Assembly: GCF_000516985.1 (NCBI RefSeq)
Contig: NW_006917092.1
Location: 1-64,000 of the forward strand
Source: Pestalotiopsis fici W106-1
Taxonomy: Eukaryota > Ascomycota > Sordariomycetes > Amphisphaeriales > Sporocadaceae
Length of the DNA stretch: 64,000 nt
Direction of reading: 5' to 3'
Notes under the pieces: model-generated
What the model saw: only the letters and a program-made list of their open reading frames with translations
Told to the model about the DNA's origin: nothing
Database searches by the model: none
Part shown: one piece after another, positions 11,846 to 22,676 of the stretch
Layout: every line of letters starts with the position of its first letter
How positions within the stretch are numbered: the stretch's first letter is position 1
Made by a program: the position numbers and the translations under genes

Positions 11846-13332
11846 ATGGAATCATCGGGCGAACCCTCTGAAGGCATAAACGATGCCGTTGATTCTTTCC
11901 AGAACCTTCAGGTCACCACGAGCTCCAATACGATGCCAACTCTGCAAAACAATGAAGGGCTCCGCGACCTCATTCTATGGTTGTCCTACCACATTCGCGT
12001 TTCCGAGGTGCCAAAAGGTTATGTCGTAGCGAATGATCTGGGATTGTGGACTCTCTTTCCGGACATCATGAGCGATTTGACCGGTGTCAACGAGACGCCC
12101 GACAATGCTCGTGATTATGAGTGGCAGCAAAGAGATAAAGATGCTGTGTTTGACACGACGGCTTCACAAACAATCGACTACGGCTTTAGAGCCGGTACTG
12201 TGCCGCAATTAGCCAACGCGTGGCAGTCGATCATGTGCGATCATTTCGAAAAACACTATAACGTGCTCCAAGACCACGCAGCGTGGATCCTGATCCCACG
12301 TCTTCTCTTGACATCACCCAAGACGATCAAAGTAAACTTGCACATACCAACACAAATCAAAATCCGCGCCGCCGTTCCTTCCGAATTGCGTGCGATTGAG
12401 CAGATAAAAGTACAAAGACGTGGACTCTTGCGCCCGCGTTCGCACTTCATTGACCTCAGCAGCACACAGAATCAATCTCACACATTCAATCAACTCCCAA
12501 GCATGACTATCACGCAGCCCGAAGCCAGAAACAACACATCTGGACCGCAACAAGAAGCAATCGTGAGTTCTGCTACTACTCTTTCCACGCGTATCCGCGC
12601 AGTCTTTTCTTTCAGCTCCTCCCGTCTCTGGCCCTCCATCCGCGTGGCTGACATTGTTCGTTATAGTCGGATCCTACATTAAACGAATCTCCCAGCCGCG
12701 AAAATCGTCGTCCCTCTTCTATAATCCATGGGCCAAAATCTGGTGGCAACACAAGCGCATACGAAGCAATGGAGTTAAATACGACACGCAAGCGTGCAAA
12801 CGAACAGAATCACGGAACGTTACTAGAGTGCGTTCTACGTCAACTCTCGATCAATGAAGCACGTTGGACGGAAATGTCCAAAGATAATGTTATCATCAAA
12901 TTCAACAATTCGCTGGCTAAGTGCCATGAGACTTGGCAAAGTCTTATGCTTGTGTCTCTGGCAATCAAGTTTCCACGCCAGTTCAACAGCCTATCAACAT
13001 CTGAAGACGAATGGGTCTACGCACTTGCGGAAGCAGTCTCCGAAAACAGTTTTCTGGATATTGCAGTGCGGTTCCGGCTGGCTGCTGTTCTTGGAATAAA
13101 TGAGAGTGGAGCAGAACATCAAGATGCGCCTGACGCCCGTACGTTGGAAGATAAAGTCCTGAATAATGAGGACATTATCATTGGTTCAGACGTTATACAT
13201 GCAGTCAACATGGCACGTGGTAATGATGATAAAGTCCGTATCATCGAAGGTCTTGCCCAGAAAGCTTTAGAGGAATATAGGAATCGAAGAGACTGGATAA
13301 TCTTCAAAAAGGTCAAAAGGGATAATACCTAA
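11846..13332 (+). CDS. Hypothetical protein, two exons, 460 aa
   Basis: Exon 1 is 11846-12562 (ATG in CAACATGG) and exon 2 is 12667-13332. The 104-bp intron begins GTGAGT, has GCTGAC before the acceptor and ends TTATAG. The join is phase 0 and links two open frames that would otherwise look like separate genes of about 300 and 187 codons. I do not recognise the protein. It starts with an acidic Ser-rich stretch; residues about 40-190 contain Trp-rich, helix-like sequence (LILWLSYHIR, LWTLFPDIM, WILIPRLLL); the middle is polar; and the C-terminal 190 residues look helical, with FPRQFNSL and EYRNRRDW near the end. There is no signal peptide or membrane span. It lies between the two paralogues A and B. 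It could be a self/non-self or other fast-evolving subtelomeric protein, but that is only a guess. Confidence 0.6.
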
Positions 13333-13859
13333 ATACAAACTCAATTATATACATTATACAATATTATTATCTTTCTATGCTCTTTGTCTTTATTGTTACA
13401 TTGGCACGTACGCCGCGTAATAAAACTATTCCTCGAGTCAAGACCCCACACTTGAGCATATTCCTTCTCCTTGTATGTGAAGTGTGTACTTGCACAACCA
13501 AAAGTCCCCAATTCAAAAATTCCACCCACAGTCACAACCACAACCACAACCACAACAATCAAGCAGTTACTTATTCACCCTTGTGTCCAGATTCATCTTC
13601 AGCATCCATCGGGTGTATCTCTTCAAGCTTATTTGAGATTCATTTGGTTGTCGCACGCACGCACGCTACAGAATCCCGGTATCCCTCGGGTCCCCCCGTA
13701 CCTGCCAAGTCACCATCCAACGTCCAGCTGTAACCCGTCCAGCTGGTTTTCCCAACCACAGACTCCTCATTTGCGAATCAGACGTGTCAACTCTTCATCA
13801 CCGGCTCCTTGCGCCTTCTTCCAAGTTGTCCGTGCCTAAGCAATCCTCTCTCTGTCACC

Positions 13860-14488
13860 ATGGATGCAGAGATCAGCAGCATGTCGGAGGAGGAATTGGA
13901 GGAGTTGCGCAAGATAATTTTCTTCATGACGCTGAGGGCGGATTCAGAGAACGAGGTACACGAGTCCAACCAAGATGGCGCCAGTGAACACGTGCAGCCC
14001 GACAACGACGTTTCAATGCAAGACGAGAACGGCATACAGGACATGACGCGAGACGAGGTTGCCATGCGAGAGAGGTAGGTTGAAGTCGCTAGTACCGATA
14101 CTTTTGCAGCTTGTACTGACCATTGGTGTTCGACAGCAGCGACAACCGCGACGCCATCAAAGAATTCTTGGAGCCAAAGACGAGGCTTCAACCAGACAAG
14201 GCATCCGAGACTGACGCGTCCCACATCGTCGTGGAAAACCCAAGCGATAACTTGAAGAAGACACGCGAACAGGTCTTTGATAACCTCATGCTCTATCATT
14301 CGAACCATGCACGATACGCGGCCTTCAAATCTTATTGCAGGGATCTTTCTGACGAGGAAGCATTTGACTTGCTTTTGGAGTGGAAGGATAGAGACATGAG
14401 CCAGGAAAAGCGTGGCGCCATGTTTTATCTCCTTCTTGATTTCATTGACCCTCCTCAATTTGGGAATAATGATGATGAAGAGGGTTAG
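13860..14488 (+). CDS. Subtelomeric small-protein family, copy B
   Basis: Exon 1 is 13860-14074 and exon 2 is 14137-14488, giving 188 aa. The intron begins GTAGGT, has a CTGAC branch-like site and ends at a CAGCAG tandem acceptor; either AG keeps the frame and differs by one Ser. The N-terminal 70 residues are strongly acidic (MSEEELEELR and onward). Around residues 125-145 the protein reads LMLYHSNHARYAAFKSYCRD, closely matching copy A at 9568-10167, followed by LLLEWKDR where A has LLLEEWGAR. The family is not one I can name. Both members have acidic disordered parts, on opposite sides of the conserved block. The start context is CACCATGG. Upstream, 13528-13556 holds a (CACAAC)n-like repeat in the probable 5' UTR. 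Confidence 0.65.
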
Positions 14489-14622
14489 GGCGGTGCAGAT
14501 GCTACGCATGCCAACGCACGTGGCGTAGTTGGCGTAAAGGACTCAAATCTTACTGCATCAAATAAGATCACCTCGTCTTCCGCATCTCAGTCCATGTAAT
14601 TCAGACGTTTAAACATATTGAC

Positions 14623-14925
14623 ATGGAAACTGAAGTGAGCATAAGTGTACCCGAAACCAATCCGTCCACGTCTGGGCCCGGCCAGTCTACTTCACAAGCA
14701 TCAGGTAGCATTGTAATCGAGAAACCCATTAAGCCTGACCGTCTTGGACTCATTCGCACCAGTAGCATGACAAGATTTGATGCTGATAACCCGGACTCTG
14801 ACGCTTGCTGTAGTACAACAGACGTTCACAAATTTGCAGCACCATGGTTTTATTCTGAAGTGGCGCGTAAGGAGGGTAAAGACGCTTGTGGTGCGTTGTG
14901 CCTTCTTCCCAATGCAATATTATGA
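14623..14925 (+). CDS. Small hypothetical protein, 100 aa (doubtful)
   Basis: A single open frame with a fair start (GACATGGAA) encodes 100 residues, Ser/Thr-rich at the N-terminus. The rest shows no domain I know. It begins 135 bp downstream of copy B on the same strand, so it could be a separate small gene or chance. No signal peptide or splice evidence was found. The C-terminal portion reads poorly as protein, so the true gene, if any, may end in an intron near 14890. Confidence 0.25.
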   Translation: METEVSISVPETNPSTSGPGQSTSQASGSIVIEKPIKPDRLGLIRTSSMTRFDADNPDSDACCSTTDVHKFAAPWFYSEVARKEGKDACGALCLLPNAIL

Positions 14926-16269
14926 TCCCGTGAAAATCCCTGGTATCATGGCTGATAAGTGCAATAAATATTCTCAAGATATGAATTAGTAAGAATTGGG
15001 AATTATATGCGAGCAATCTCGTTGGATTCATGCAATATGGATGGAAAATTATACCTAGGTATGGTTGCAGTATTGCGGGGGTGGCCAACCTTCAGGGCAG
15101 CTTCTAGGGCACAGCTGCTGGAGCACAGCTGCTGGAGCACAGCTTCTAGGGGACCGCTTTAGGCACCACTTCGAGGCCTAAGCTTCTAAGCTCTAGGCAT
15201 CGGCCACTTCCCTGCAACATCAAAACATTACCGTGCATTCACATGAATTGAGAATCCAGATAGATGTGAGCAATGCTTACAGCTGGAACACAAATAAATG
15301 TCGATTATTAATCTGCACTCATATGCATCCTGAGTGCATTAAATTTTTGGAGCCCGCGGATATCAGCAGCAGGTTTCATCGCCTCGAGTCAACAATGGTG
15401 ACAATACTTACAAGAGTGGCATTGTGGGAGTGGGCGTCATGTTGCAATCAAGGACTATCCGAAATGCTATGTGAATCTGCTTAGGCCTCACTTTAGTAAA
15501 CACGATGAGCTGCACCCATGAGCTTGACAATTCTCTTTTATTAAATGCTGGTAAATTATAATCGTGATTCCAACTGAATTCTTGGTATTAACCTTGGAAT
15601 AAGTAATAACCAACAGCAGCCTCCTACTTGGGACAAGTACCCTTGGAACTGATCATGCGTCTTGTGCTCGAGCAAAGTAAGAATATTGATCCCAGCGGCA
15701 TATTCAAGCCATCCCATACTTCGCAGCTTGACCATGCGCTTGGATGACTTGCCATACCAGAGCCTACGACCACGAGCCAAGCAGAATGACAGCAGAATCA
15801 GCGAGACCTGCAATGGCAGTGTTGCAACGCAAGTGTTTTGTCCTTCCATGACTGCGGCGCGGTATTTAACGTATAACCTCTTCCAATCTTTGCGCAATGT
15901 GGTAATGCCATCCCAGATGCAGCTGACCAGGGCTTTTCTGCATATATGTGCTGATTTTCTTAGTGGTATGTCGTCCTATTGTGAGACAGTCCTTATAACA
16001 AACTCAACTCAGAGGTATTGAAAGCCGACGGGAGTTTGCTGTATGTCTCTCCTGGCGTTTGTCTCAATTTGTCCCTCCCGTTGGGTTCCTTTCGTTGGCA
16101 TTGTACTCGTCCCCATGGTATGGCTGGGCTCACCTTCTGCAATTAGAGCAAAGCAGTCAATACCAATGTCATGGCGCCGAAAATTGAAACTCACAACGAT
16201 CTTCTTGACGGATCACTTTTTCTTTCTATCTAATATTTTTTTTACAAAAAAAAAAAAAAAAAAGAAAAG

Positions 16270-16310
<41 letters not shown>

Positions 16311-16489
16311 AAGAAGTTTATATTTTCTTTCTTTTCTTTTATGCTTACTGGTTTTCCTTGCAACTTTTTCTGGTACTTTCTTTACAAAATATTAGTTATT
16401 GAGGATACGGTTTCAATGGTATACTGCAATAGTGAGTATGTTAATCCGTTCAGCATATACTAACCTCTGTTTTCCATGGCCACAAAACT
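14926..16489. other. Intergenic with repeats; possible small hAT-like MITE
   Basis: No gene is supported. A direct repeat built on CAGCTGCTGGAGCA lies at about 15108-15146 inside a block (15076-15214) whose ends are imperfectly inverted (GGGGTGGCCAACC versus GGGAAGTGGCCGATGCC). A minus-strand frame at 15556-15897 is open for 113 codons without recognisable domains. A poly-A run followed by a GA microsatellite occupies about 16246-16315. Confidence 0.45.
16246..16315. repeat. Poly-A / (GA)n microsatellite
   Basis: About nineteen A residues, then AAAAG-type units, then a long (GA)n run and AAAG units. It is simple sequence, probably polymorphic, with no sign of function. Confidence 0.9.
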
Positions 16490-17635
16490 ATGAAGCCATC
16501 TCGCAGTCCTTGGAGCCAAGGGCGCAACTTGTCGGGCACGTTCAACAACCTGCACCATCCAGATTACCATGGCCCACTCGATCGTGCCCGTCGTATCAGC
16601 ACCACGAATGACAAGAGGCGTAGCAAAGGTTCCAATCCGACAACGCCCACCATTCTGACGACACCTGTCTCTTAAGACATTATTCGAGACACTCTTTGGT
16701 ATCTTTACGTCAAATTCCAGCATCACCATGGATTTCCCAGCAACTACAATGCGGCCGATGACACCGACCTGGCGAGAATCTTCCTCTACGACCCTGACCG
16801 TAAAGTCAATTGAGGCCGTGTACTACAACAGTTCAACTGGACTGGCGATTGTATCCATCAGTCTCTAGAGATTCCCAAAATCTCCAATAATGGGTCGGCC
16901 ATGAAGCAGCTGATTGCACGCATCCGGGAGTTTGACGTCGACTACGAGCCACTCAAGGACATGTTCTTGTGGCTAGTCTTTCCAGATCAGTGTCACGACC
17001 GTCATGGGGAACTCGAGAGACCAGACGACCTCTCCGAGAGATGGGCCCGCCCCATCTGGCCCACGGTCAAAGCACAGATTGATCGTTTTCGGGTCAAAGT
17101 TCAACACGGCTATCTTGTCAATGATGAAGGCGAGGAAGTGATGGATGTGACGCCAGTACCGCTTGAAGACCATCGAAGTAGTCAAATATACGACCTCGTC
17201 GCGTATCTGCAGATCGAGAATAAATCCTACGACAGGATCGATACTACAAATGGCACATATCGGCATCCACGGTACATGACGTGGGAAGAATGCCAGCAAG
17301 TCATCCCAAAGATCCGAACCAAAGTCCATACACTAGATGCAAGAATCGAGGATAGACCTGACGAGCCTGAGGAGGTAGACTCTGCCGGGTGGAGGTCGCA
17401 TCTGTTGTGTGGTGCTAGAACATTCTGCGGCGAGGCTCATCGAACTGAAATCCACAGGATGCTCGAGCATCTAGAGATGCATGTTCGGATGGCTGGAACA
17501 CCGCCCAACTACGACGCCTGCCACGACAGAGACATTTTGATCCTGATCCCTAACACCATAACAGATTGGACTGAGCTCAAAATGCGACCCGCAATGCCAG
17601 CATCTACGATTGGCGCCATGGTTTGCATGTAAGCT
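16490..17635 (+). pseudogene. Unrecognised gene broken by two in-frame stops
   Basis: One frame reads as protein-like from the ATG at 16490 to the stop at 17633-17635, interrupted only by TAA at 16673-16675 and TGA at 16811-16813. Between and after these stops the sequence looks coding (for example DTLWYLYVKFQ, FLYDPDRKVN, MFLWLVFPDQ, DILILIPNTITDW). Both stops can arise from one C-to-T change (CAA to TAA, CGA to TGA), as RIP or its spread into flanking DNA would cause. No GT-AG intron of normal size removes either stop neatly while keeping the conserved-looking segments. The unbroken 3' part (16901-17635) could still be made from its own ATG as a 243-aa protein. I do not recognise the family: a cytosolic-looking, acidic, Trp/His-rich protein of about 380 residues. 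Confidence 0.5.
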
Positions 17636-17898
17636 CAGCGCCTCCGTTCTTATACCACAATAACGACGTGATGGAACAAAGTGATTTTATTGCAATAATG
17701 GCATAGTTTTGTATCTTCTAGTAGGATACACTCATTTGTGGAAAAAATGATAAAAGAGAGAGAAATATAAAAGAAATACTAATTTATCTGTTTTTTTCTT
17801 CTTTCAAGTTCTCTCTTATATTATTTTCTTATTCTCCTTTGAATTCTACTTATTTTCCCTTGCTCTATTTTTTCTCAAGTTTCTTATTGAAAGAAATT
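17636..17898. other. Intergenic, AT-rich, no gene
   Basis: A T-rich convergent spacer between the broken gene ending at 17635 and the minus-strand gene ending at 17899. It probably holds both 3' UTRs. Confidence 0.5.
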
Positions 17899-18482
17899 TT
17901 ACCGTCTTTTGCCAGAGACGCGGACCACCAAGACGAAGTCCAGGAGCTTTGTCATCCATTCACCTTCGCCTTCGGATCTCGTGCGGAGGAACTCGAGGTA
18001 CTCGTCGACGTACTCGGCGGGGACCAGGTTGTCGTCCAAAATGTCATGCGCGGCCTTTTGGGCCATCATCTTCTCGTTGCGATGCTCCAGTTGGTAATAG
18101 AACTCAATGTCGTCTTTTAAGCGGAACAGTAAATTCTGACATCTCTCACGAATGAATGGCGAGCCCGAGTGGTATTCCTGGAGCGCATCCCGAAGTTGTT
18201 GAGCCTTCAACATACGTCTGAACGAGTTCTGCATTGTGGACCACTGCGTCAAACGTTAGAAGGCCCATAGCATTAAACAAGATTTTCAAGTGAACATACA
18301 TTCTCGTAAATAGTGGTGATGCTCTCATTATTGGGGCAAATGACGGCGTGGCGGTTGAGGTCAAGTCTAGCGCTGTGGTCGTAGGTTGCAAGCTCGAACT
18401 GGCATATAATATCATCGCCATATGTTCCGTATTGTTGGGTTTGTTGGCTTGTTTTTGCTGACTCTGACCATGGCCAAGTCAC
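17899..18482 (-). CDS. Hypothetical protein, 5' end unresolved
   Basis: Two exons join well: 18482-18300 and 18243-17899, over a 56-bp intron with GTATGT, TTCTAAC branch site and GCAG acceptor, phase 0. The combined protein-like frame is at least 176 codons, but the upstream exon has no in-frame ATG before a stop, so another 5' exon or a damaged start is likely. The sequence is rich in charged residues and looks helical (RLKDDIEFYYQLEHRNEKMM, ELATYDHSARLDLNRHAV). I do not recognise it. The last residues are basic (VSGKRR). It sits in the accessory zone beside a broken gene and may itself be partial. Confidence 0.45.
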
Positions 18483-19102
18483 GGCGGTGCATCATATTTG
18501 GCTTCTCCCGTGTCTATCCTGTGCACTTCCCATCACTGGTGTTTTCCTATCGTTGTAGATGGAGCTTTGGTGATCATTTACACGGTCAACTTCCATCACA
18601 GATGTCTTGGCTGGCCGAGAACTCTGTTGATCTTGGGCATTTGGGATCAAACAATGGTGGTTGGGGGCATAGGCCTCTTTGTACGAGCAAATATTGCCAG
18701 ACAGCCTGGAACCTACCTAGGCTTTGAATACGCATGTTAACACGGACTGCCGTTGCTTTCCTGGCGCAACTCGTGGGAGGTCACACTGTGTTGAAACCGC
18801 TGATAGTGTTGATTGAAGCCACTCCATAGATGACAGTGCCAGTCTTCGTAGTTCCGTTGACGATACCTTGATGGCACAAGGTCTGTGGCCAAAATAATTG
18901 CCTCCATCCCATGCTGCATTGAGTCATTCTTTGCGTCTATCCTGTCCCGCGTTGAAGCAAAGGGATCTTCATCCACGATTCCTGGACATCCTGATGGGCA
19001 ACAGTCAGCAAATACTACTGACCCAAGGGTTTCCATGTGAGTTGATGTCCCAGCTCGAATGGGAAAGACTGGCCGATGTTGTCTCAACCTCCCTAGGACC
19101 AC
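18483..19102. other. Probable degraded coding DNA, no intact gene
   Basis: Fragments of protein-like sequence occur on both strands. A plus frame at 18530-18740 looks membrane-like and a minus frame spans 18740-19100, but neither can be extended with a start, stop or splice sites. It is best read as gene relics. Confidence 0.3.
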
Positions 19103-19560
19103 TCATGGAGGTGGAAACACGAGGCACCGAGCACTGGACGACATACAAGGCTTTGCCCTCCTCTGGGGCTTTCCTTGACAAACTCCAGCCATGACCCTTC
19201 TAGACCTTTTTTGTCGATGACATTGACCGAGTGTAATGGGAGCGTCGACAGATGTAAACGTCGAGTCAGGGCAAAGAGAGTTGTCGCCTGCATCCAATAG
19301 CCAATCTGTAATCTGCAACATCGAAAGATAGTCGACAAACTGGCGAATCTGCTCCTTGCGGCGAATTCCGTCACCCAATCCCATTCAACCGAGCTTTGTA
19401 TCTTCGTATGGCTGGTGACCAACAAGGTCTGCGTTCAGCCGTATTTGTATGACTCGATTCGTCTTGTTGACAGTCTCGAGAAGTCCGAACAGCAATGCCA
19501 ACCCTGGGCCATTCCGGTCCATGTTGAAGAGGAATGAATCTCGAGTGGTGTTGTGGACCC
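19103..19560 (-). pseudogene. Relic of an unrecognised gene with in-frame TGA
   Basis: On the minus strand a frame reads as good protein for about 55 codons (DSFLFNMDRNGPGLALLFGL, VNKTNRVIQIRLNADLVG), hits TGA at 19387-19385, and continues as good protein (MGLGDGIRRKEQIRQFVDYL, ITDWLLDAGDN) before degrading near 19250. CGA-to-TGA would explain the stop. No start, end or intron structure could be defined, and no family recognised. This may be the second gene in this zone inactivated by C-to-T change. Confidence 0.35.
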
Positions 19561-21003
19561 TGCCGTTTTTATAAGAAGTTTAAGCGGTCCAGTGGTTGAG
19601 GTGTTCAGGCTTAGGCCTCCAGCACCACCTAGCACCACGCAGAGGGCCTTATAGGCACTGCACAGGGACCTACAAAGTATAGTGCTTGTGCTACCCACCA
19701 GCTTGGGTGCTAATGGGCTACAATTAGGTACTACCACACATCCAAGGGCCTAGTGCACCCTACGCTACAGTACCCCTCACGCCTAAATGGGCCCTTAGGT
19801 CCCCAGGTTTCTAGCTCTACCTGGCAGCCTAGGTAGTTTTAGTCTTTGACTGGTGAGTTTACATTTAGTGGCTGAATAGGTACCTAGGTGTGTACCTTAT
19901 GTACAAGAACAGGCTTGATCATAAATCGGATTCTCTATTCTAATTTTACTTTTTTCGTGCAATATCATAGCTCCAGACAAAAAAAATCAGAATTCTTTGC
20001 GCAGCAGACACTGCCAGCGACGGGAAATTCGTTGCGATCCAGACCGCTGACACAGTTCCCAAATACAACTCAAAGCCTCAGTCCATCAAGTACAAACTTG
20101 CTAACAACCTTGGAAGCCAAAACCCCCAAGTAGCATGGACACCGTTGATACACACTGACCCAAGCCATCCAACATTGATGATACTTGTCCAAGTCCTTTT
20201 ACAAGCCAGCGTCATATATATTGTGCCCACTACCGAAGCTTCATATTTGTTCCAAGCTGCGTTTAATTCCAGTTTTCTGGCACTCGGGACAGGTCAGGAG
20301 AGACCGCATATTCACGATGGTCTTATCACAGCCGTCCGATTATAATGGCTTACTGCTTTTGTCAAAGACTTGAACCCAGCTCTTTCTTGCTTTGAACGCG
20401 TATGCTAATGTTTTCTACCGCCAGACAAGCAATCATTGGAGACAGTCCGTATTGTGTAATAGGACCCACACATCCATAGTATTGAATCCTATTGACTTGT
20501 GAATGGATCAACCTCTTCTCCAAAGCCGATAAAACCCGATACACCTGTGCTGCTGGCAGTATCTTTGCTAATAAAGGTGTAGATTATAAGACACATGTGA
20601 TGTGAGCACTGACTGAGCTTCCACAAGTGGCAGTCCAGTAGCCTGTAGCCACGAACACCTGGGTATCTGCTAGCGGGCCGCCCGCTATCCGCCAATCAAT
20701 GAGAAGCCTGTATCCGGTATCCGCACCGTGTCTCGCCTAACCTTTAGATCAACTATCCGCTTTGAGCATGCCTCCTGACCATATGATGGTATTGGCGTCT
20801 CGCCTTAGTATGTGATGGGTTGTTTTATAAGCCGGGAAAGCTCGGAAGTGTATCCTCAGACTCAGTTGACCAGATCTCAATATCCCAGAATTGAACCCCT
20901 GGCATTGATTCCAGAACTATTTACATTATCACTATACGCTTGAATGTACGACATTGCAGCACATTGCCAAACAAGTTGAAGCATTCCGAGTGATATCTAA
21001 ACA
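19561..21003. other. Intergenic; promoter side of the catabolic cluster
   Basis: No gene is supported. 19600-19900 is dense in CCTAGG/GGTACC-like short motifs. Four TATCCG hexamers crowd at 20686-20760, 245-320 bp upstream of the dioxygenase gene start. Confidence 0.5.
20686..20760. promoter_or_regulatory. Cluster of TATCCG motifs upstream of hglS
   Basis: TATCCG occurs at 20686, 20711, 20718 and 20754, and the middle pair forms CGG-TAT-CCG at 20715-20723. Zn2Cys6 regulators bind CGG/CCG half-sites, and one is encoded at 31524-34289. Binding is inferred only. Confidence 0.35.
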
Positions 21004-22493
21004 ATGGATGTGAATATGGGCAGCGAGAAACTGTCGCCGACAGTTATCCGACACAAGTTTTCGATTGAAATGGTAAGTAGTTGAGTGGTTCGTATAGCGA
21101 GAAGATGACCTGATCGCACGACTAGTCCAAAGTCTACAGAAACGAGGTGCCCTTGTATTCCGATCTCCTCGAGCTTGTGACAAATGTCAATGAAGCCTTT
21201 CTTGATTCTCATCCCGCCCTCCGCGAGACCATGCGACAAACGAAGCAACTTGAGAGGCTACAATACGAAAGGCACGGTGCAATCAGACTCGGTACCGCCG
21301 AGGAGATGAAGGCAATGGCACGATTCCTGGCCGTGATGGGTATGCAACCAGTGGGCTACTACGATCTCGCACAACCGCCAGCACATTTGCCGATACATGC
21401 GACATGTTTCCGATGCACCGATCTCGAGTCCTTGTCAGTCAATCCATTCAGACTATTTGTTTCTGTCTTGCGTCCAGAGTGTATATCCGTGAAACTCCGG
21501 TCCAAGGCTCTCGAGATCCTGTCCCGACGTCAAATATTTTCCGACCAATGTCTCGAGCTCGTCTCTCTCGCCGAAAGCACGGGCGGTCTTACTGCCAATC
21601 AAGCGGATCAGTTCATTGCCGAAGGAATCGAGACGTTCAAGTGGCGAGGCTCAGCTACCGTGTCCCTCTCTGAATATCAAGAACTCCAGGAAGAGAATCC
21701 GTTGCTAGCAGACATTGTGGCTTTTCCAGGTCCTCACATCAATCACTTGACTCCCCGGACACTAGATATCGATGAGGTTCAACTTCAAATGGAAAAGCAA
21801 GGAATACCACTAAAAGAAATCATCGAAGGACCTCCAGCCAGGAACTGTCCCATCCTCCTGAGACAGACCAGCTTCAAAGCTCTAAAAGAGGGCGTCTTCT
21901 TTCCCGTCAGCCTAGATCAAAGCGGATCACAGAACGGCATGGTCCTTGGAAGTCATACAGCCCGTTTTGGCGAGATTGAACAGCGTGGAGTCGCCCTGAC
22001 TGAAAAGGGCCGAGCGCTCTATGACCACCTTGTGAATGAGGCTTGGAAGAATGGCGTGACGCCACAAGATCCCGAAGCATACACCGACCTCTTTCGCGCA
22101 TTTCCTGATACTTGGGAGGAGCTACGGCAATACGGTCTAGCGTGGTTCAGATATTACGTGTCGACAGACAAGGCCGACTTGAATGATGACAGGTTCAACA
22201 TGACGGTGGACGACCTGATCCAGCAAGGATCGATATGCTATGAGCCCATGACATATGAAGACTTTCTGCCACTCAGCGCTGCGGGCATTTTTCGCAGCAA
22301 TCTTCGCAAGACATCGTCGCAAGACGATAGCTCCGGCCAGGAAGATATGAGTGGTGCTAGCCGGGATGCATTGCAAGCGTCATTGGGCATGCCAATCCTA
22401 GACGAAATTCAAACATACGAAAAACTCCAAAAGGAAAGTCTCATCGGATGCAAGAAATATTTTGGCATTCCATTGGGAGTTGAGCATAATTGA
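21004..22493 (+). CDS. hglS: 2-oxoadipate dioxygenase/decarboxylase (HglS/YdcJ, DUF1338)
   Basis: Exon 1 is 21004-21072 and exon 2 is 21126-22493, giving 478 aa. The 53-bp intron begins GTAAGT and ends CTAG; the join gives FSIEM-SKVYRNEVPLYSDLL, the usual N-terminus of this family. HglS-type enzymes are Fe(II)-dependent and turn 2-oxoadipate plus O2 into D-2-hydroxyglutarate and CO2 without an added 2-oxoacid. The expected metal ligands are visible: His in YERHGAIRLGT, His in GPHINHLTPRTLD, and Glu in ARFGEIEQRG. No targeting signal is evident. It ends 183 bp from, and converges with, the aldehyde dehydrogenase gene. Because 2-oxoadipate lies downstream of 2-aminomuconate, it fits as the exit step of the cluster; a role in lysine breakdown is the alternative. 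Family call strong, pathway role inferred. Confidence 0.9.
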
Positions 22494-22676
22494 TTGTGAA
22501 GTAGGACCTCGCGGTTTGTATAATGGCAATATATTGCAGTAGTTCTTGGGGTTGGCGCACAGGATCTTTGGCTTGGCCTTGGCTCAATACATCCTTTCCA
22601 GCAATTCGCTCACGTCCTTATATTTTGTTTTTTTAGTCGACATTAGCCATGTCAATGAATGGCAATTGACGCTGTT

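Noticed and set aside
18498..18740. Plus-strand frame that looks like membrane-protein helices
   Set aside because: No ATG, no splice partners and no end beyond 18740; at most a relic.
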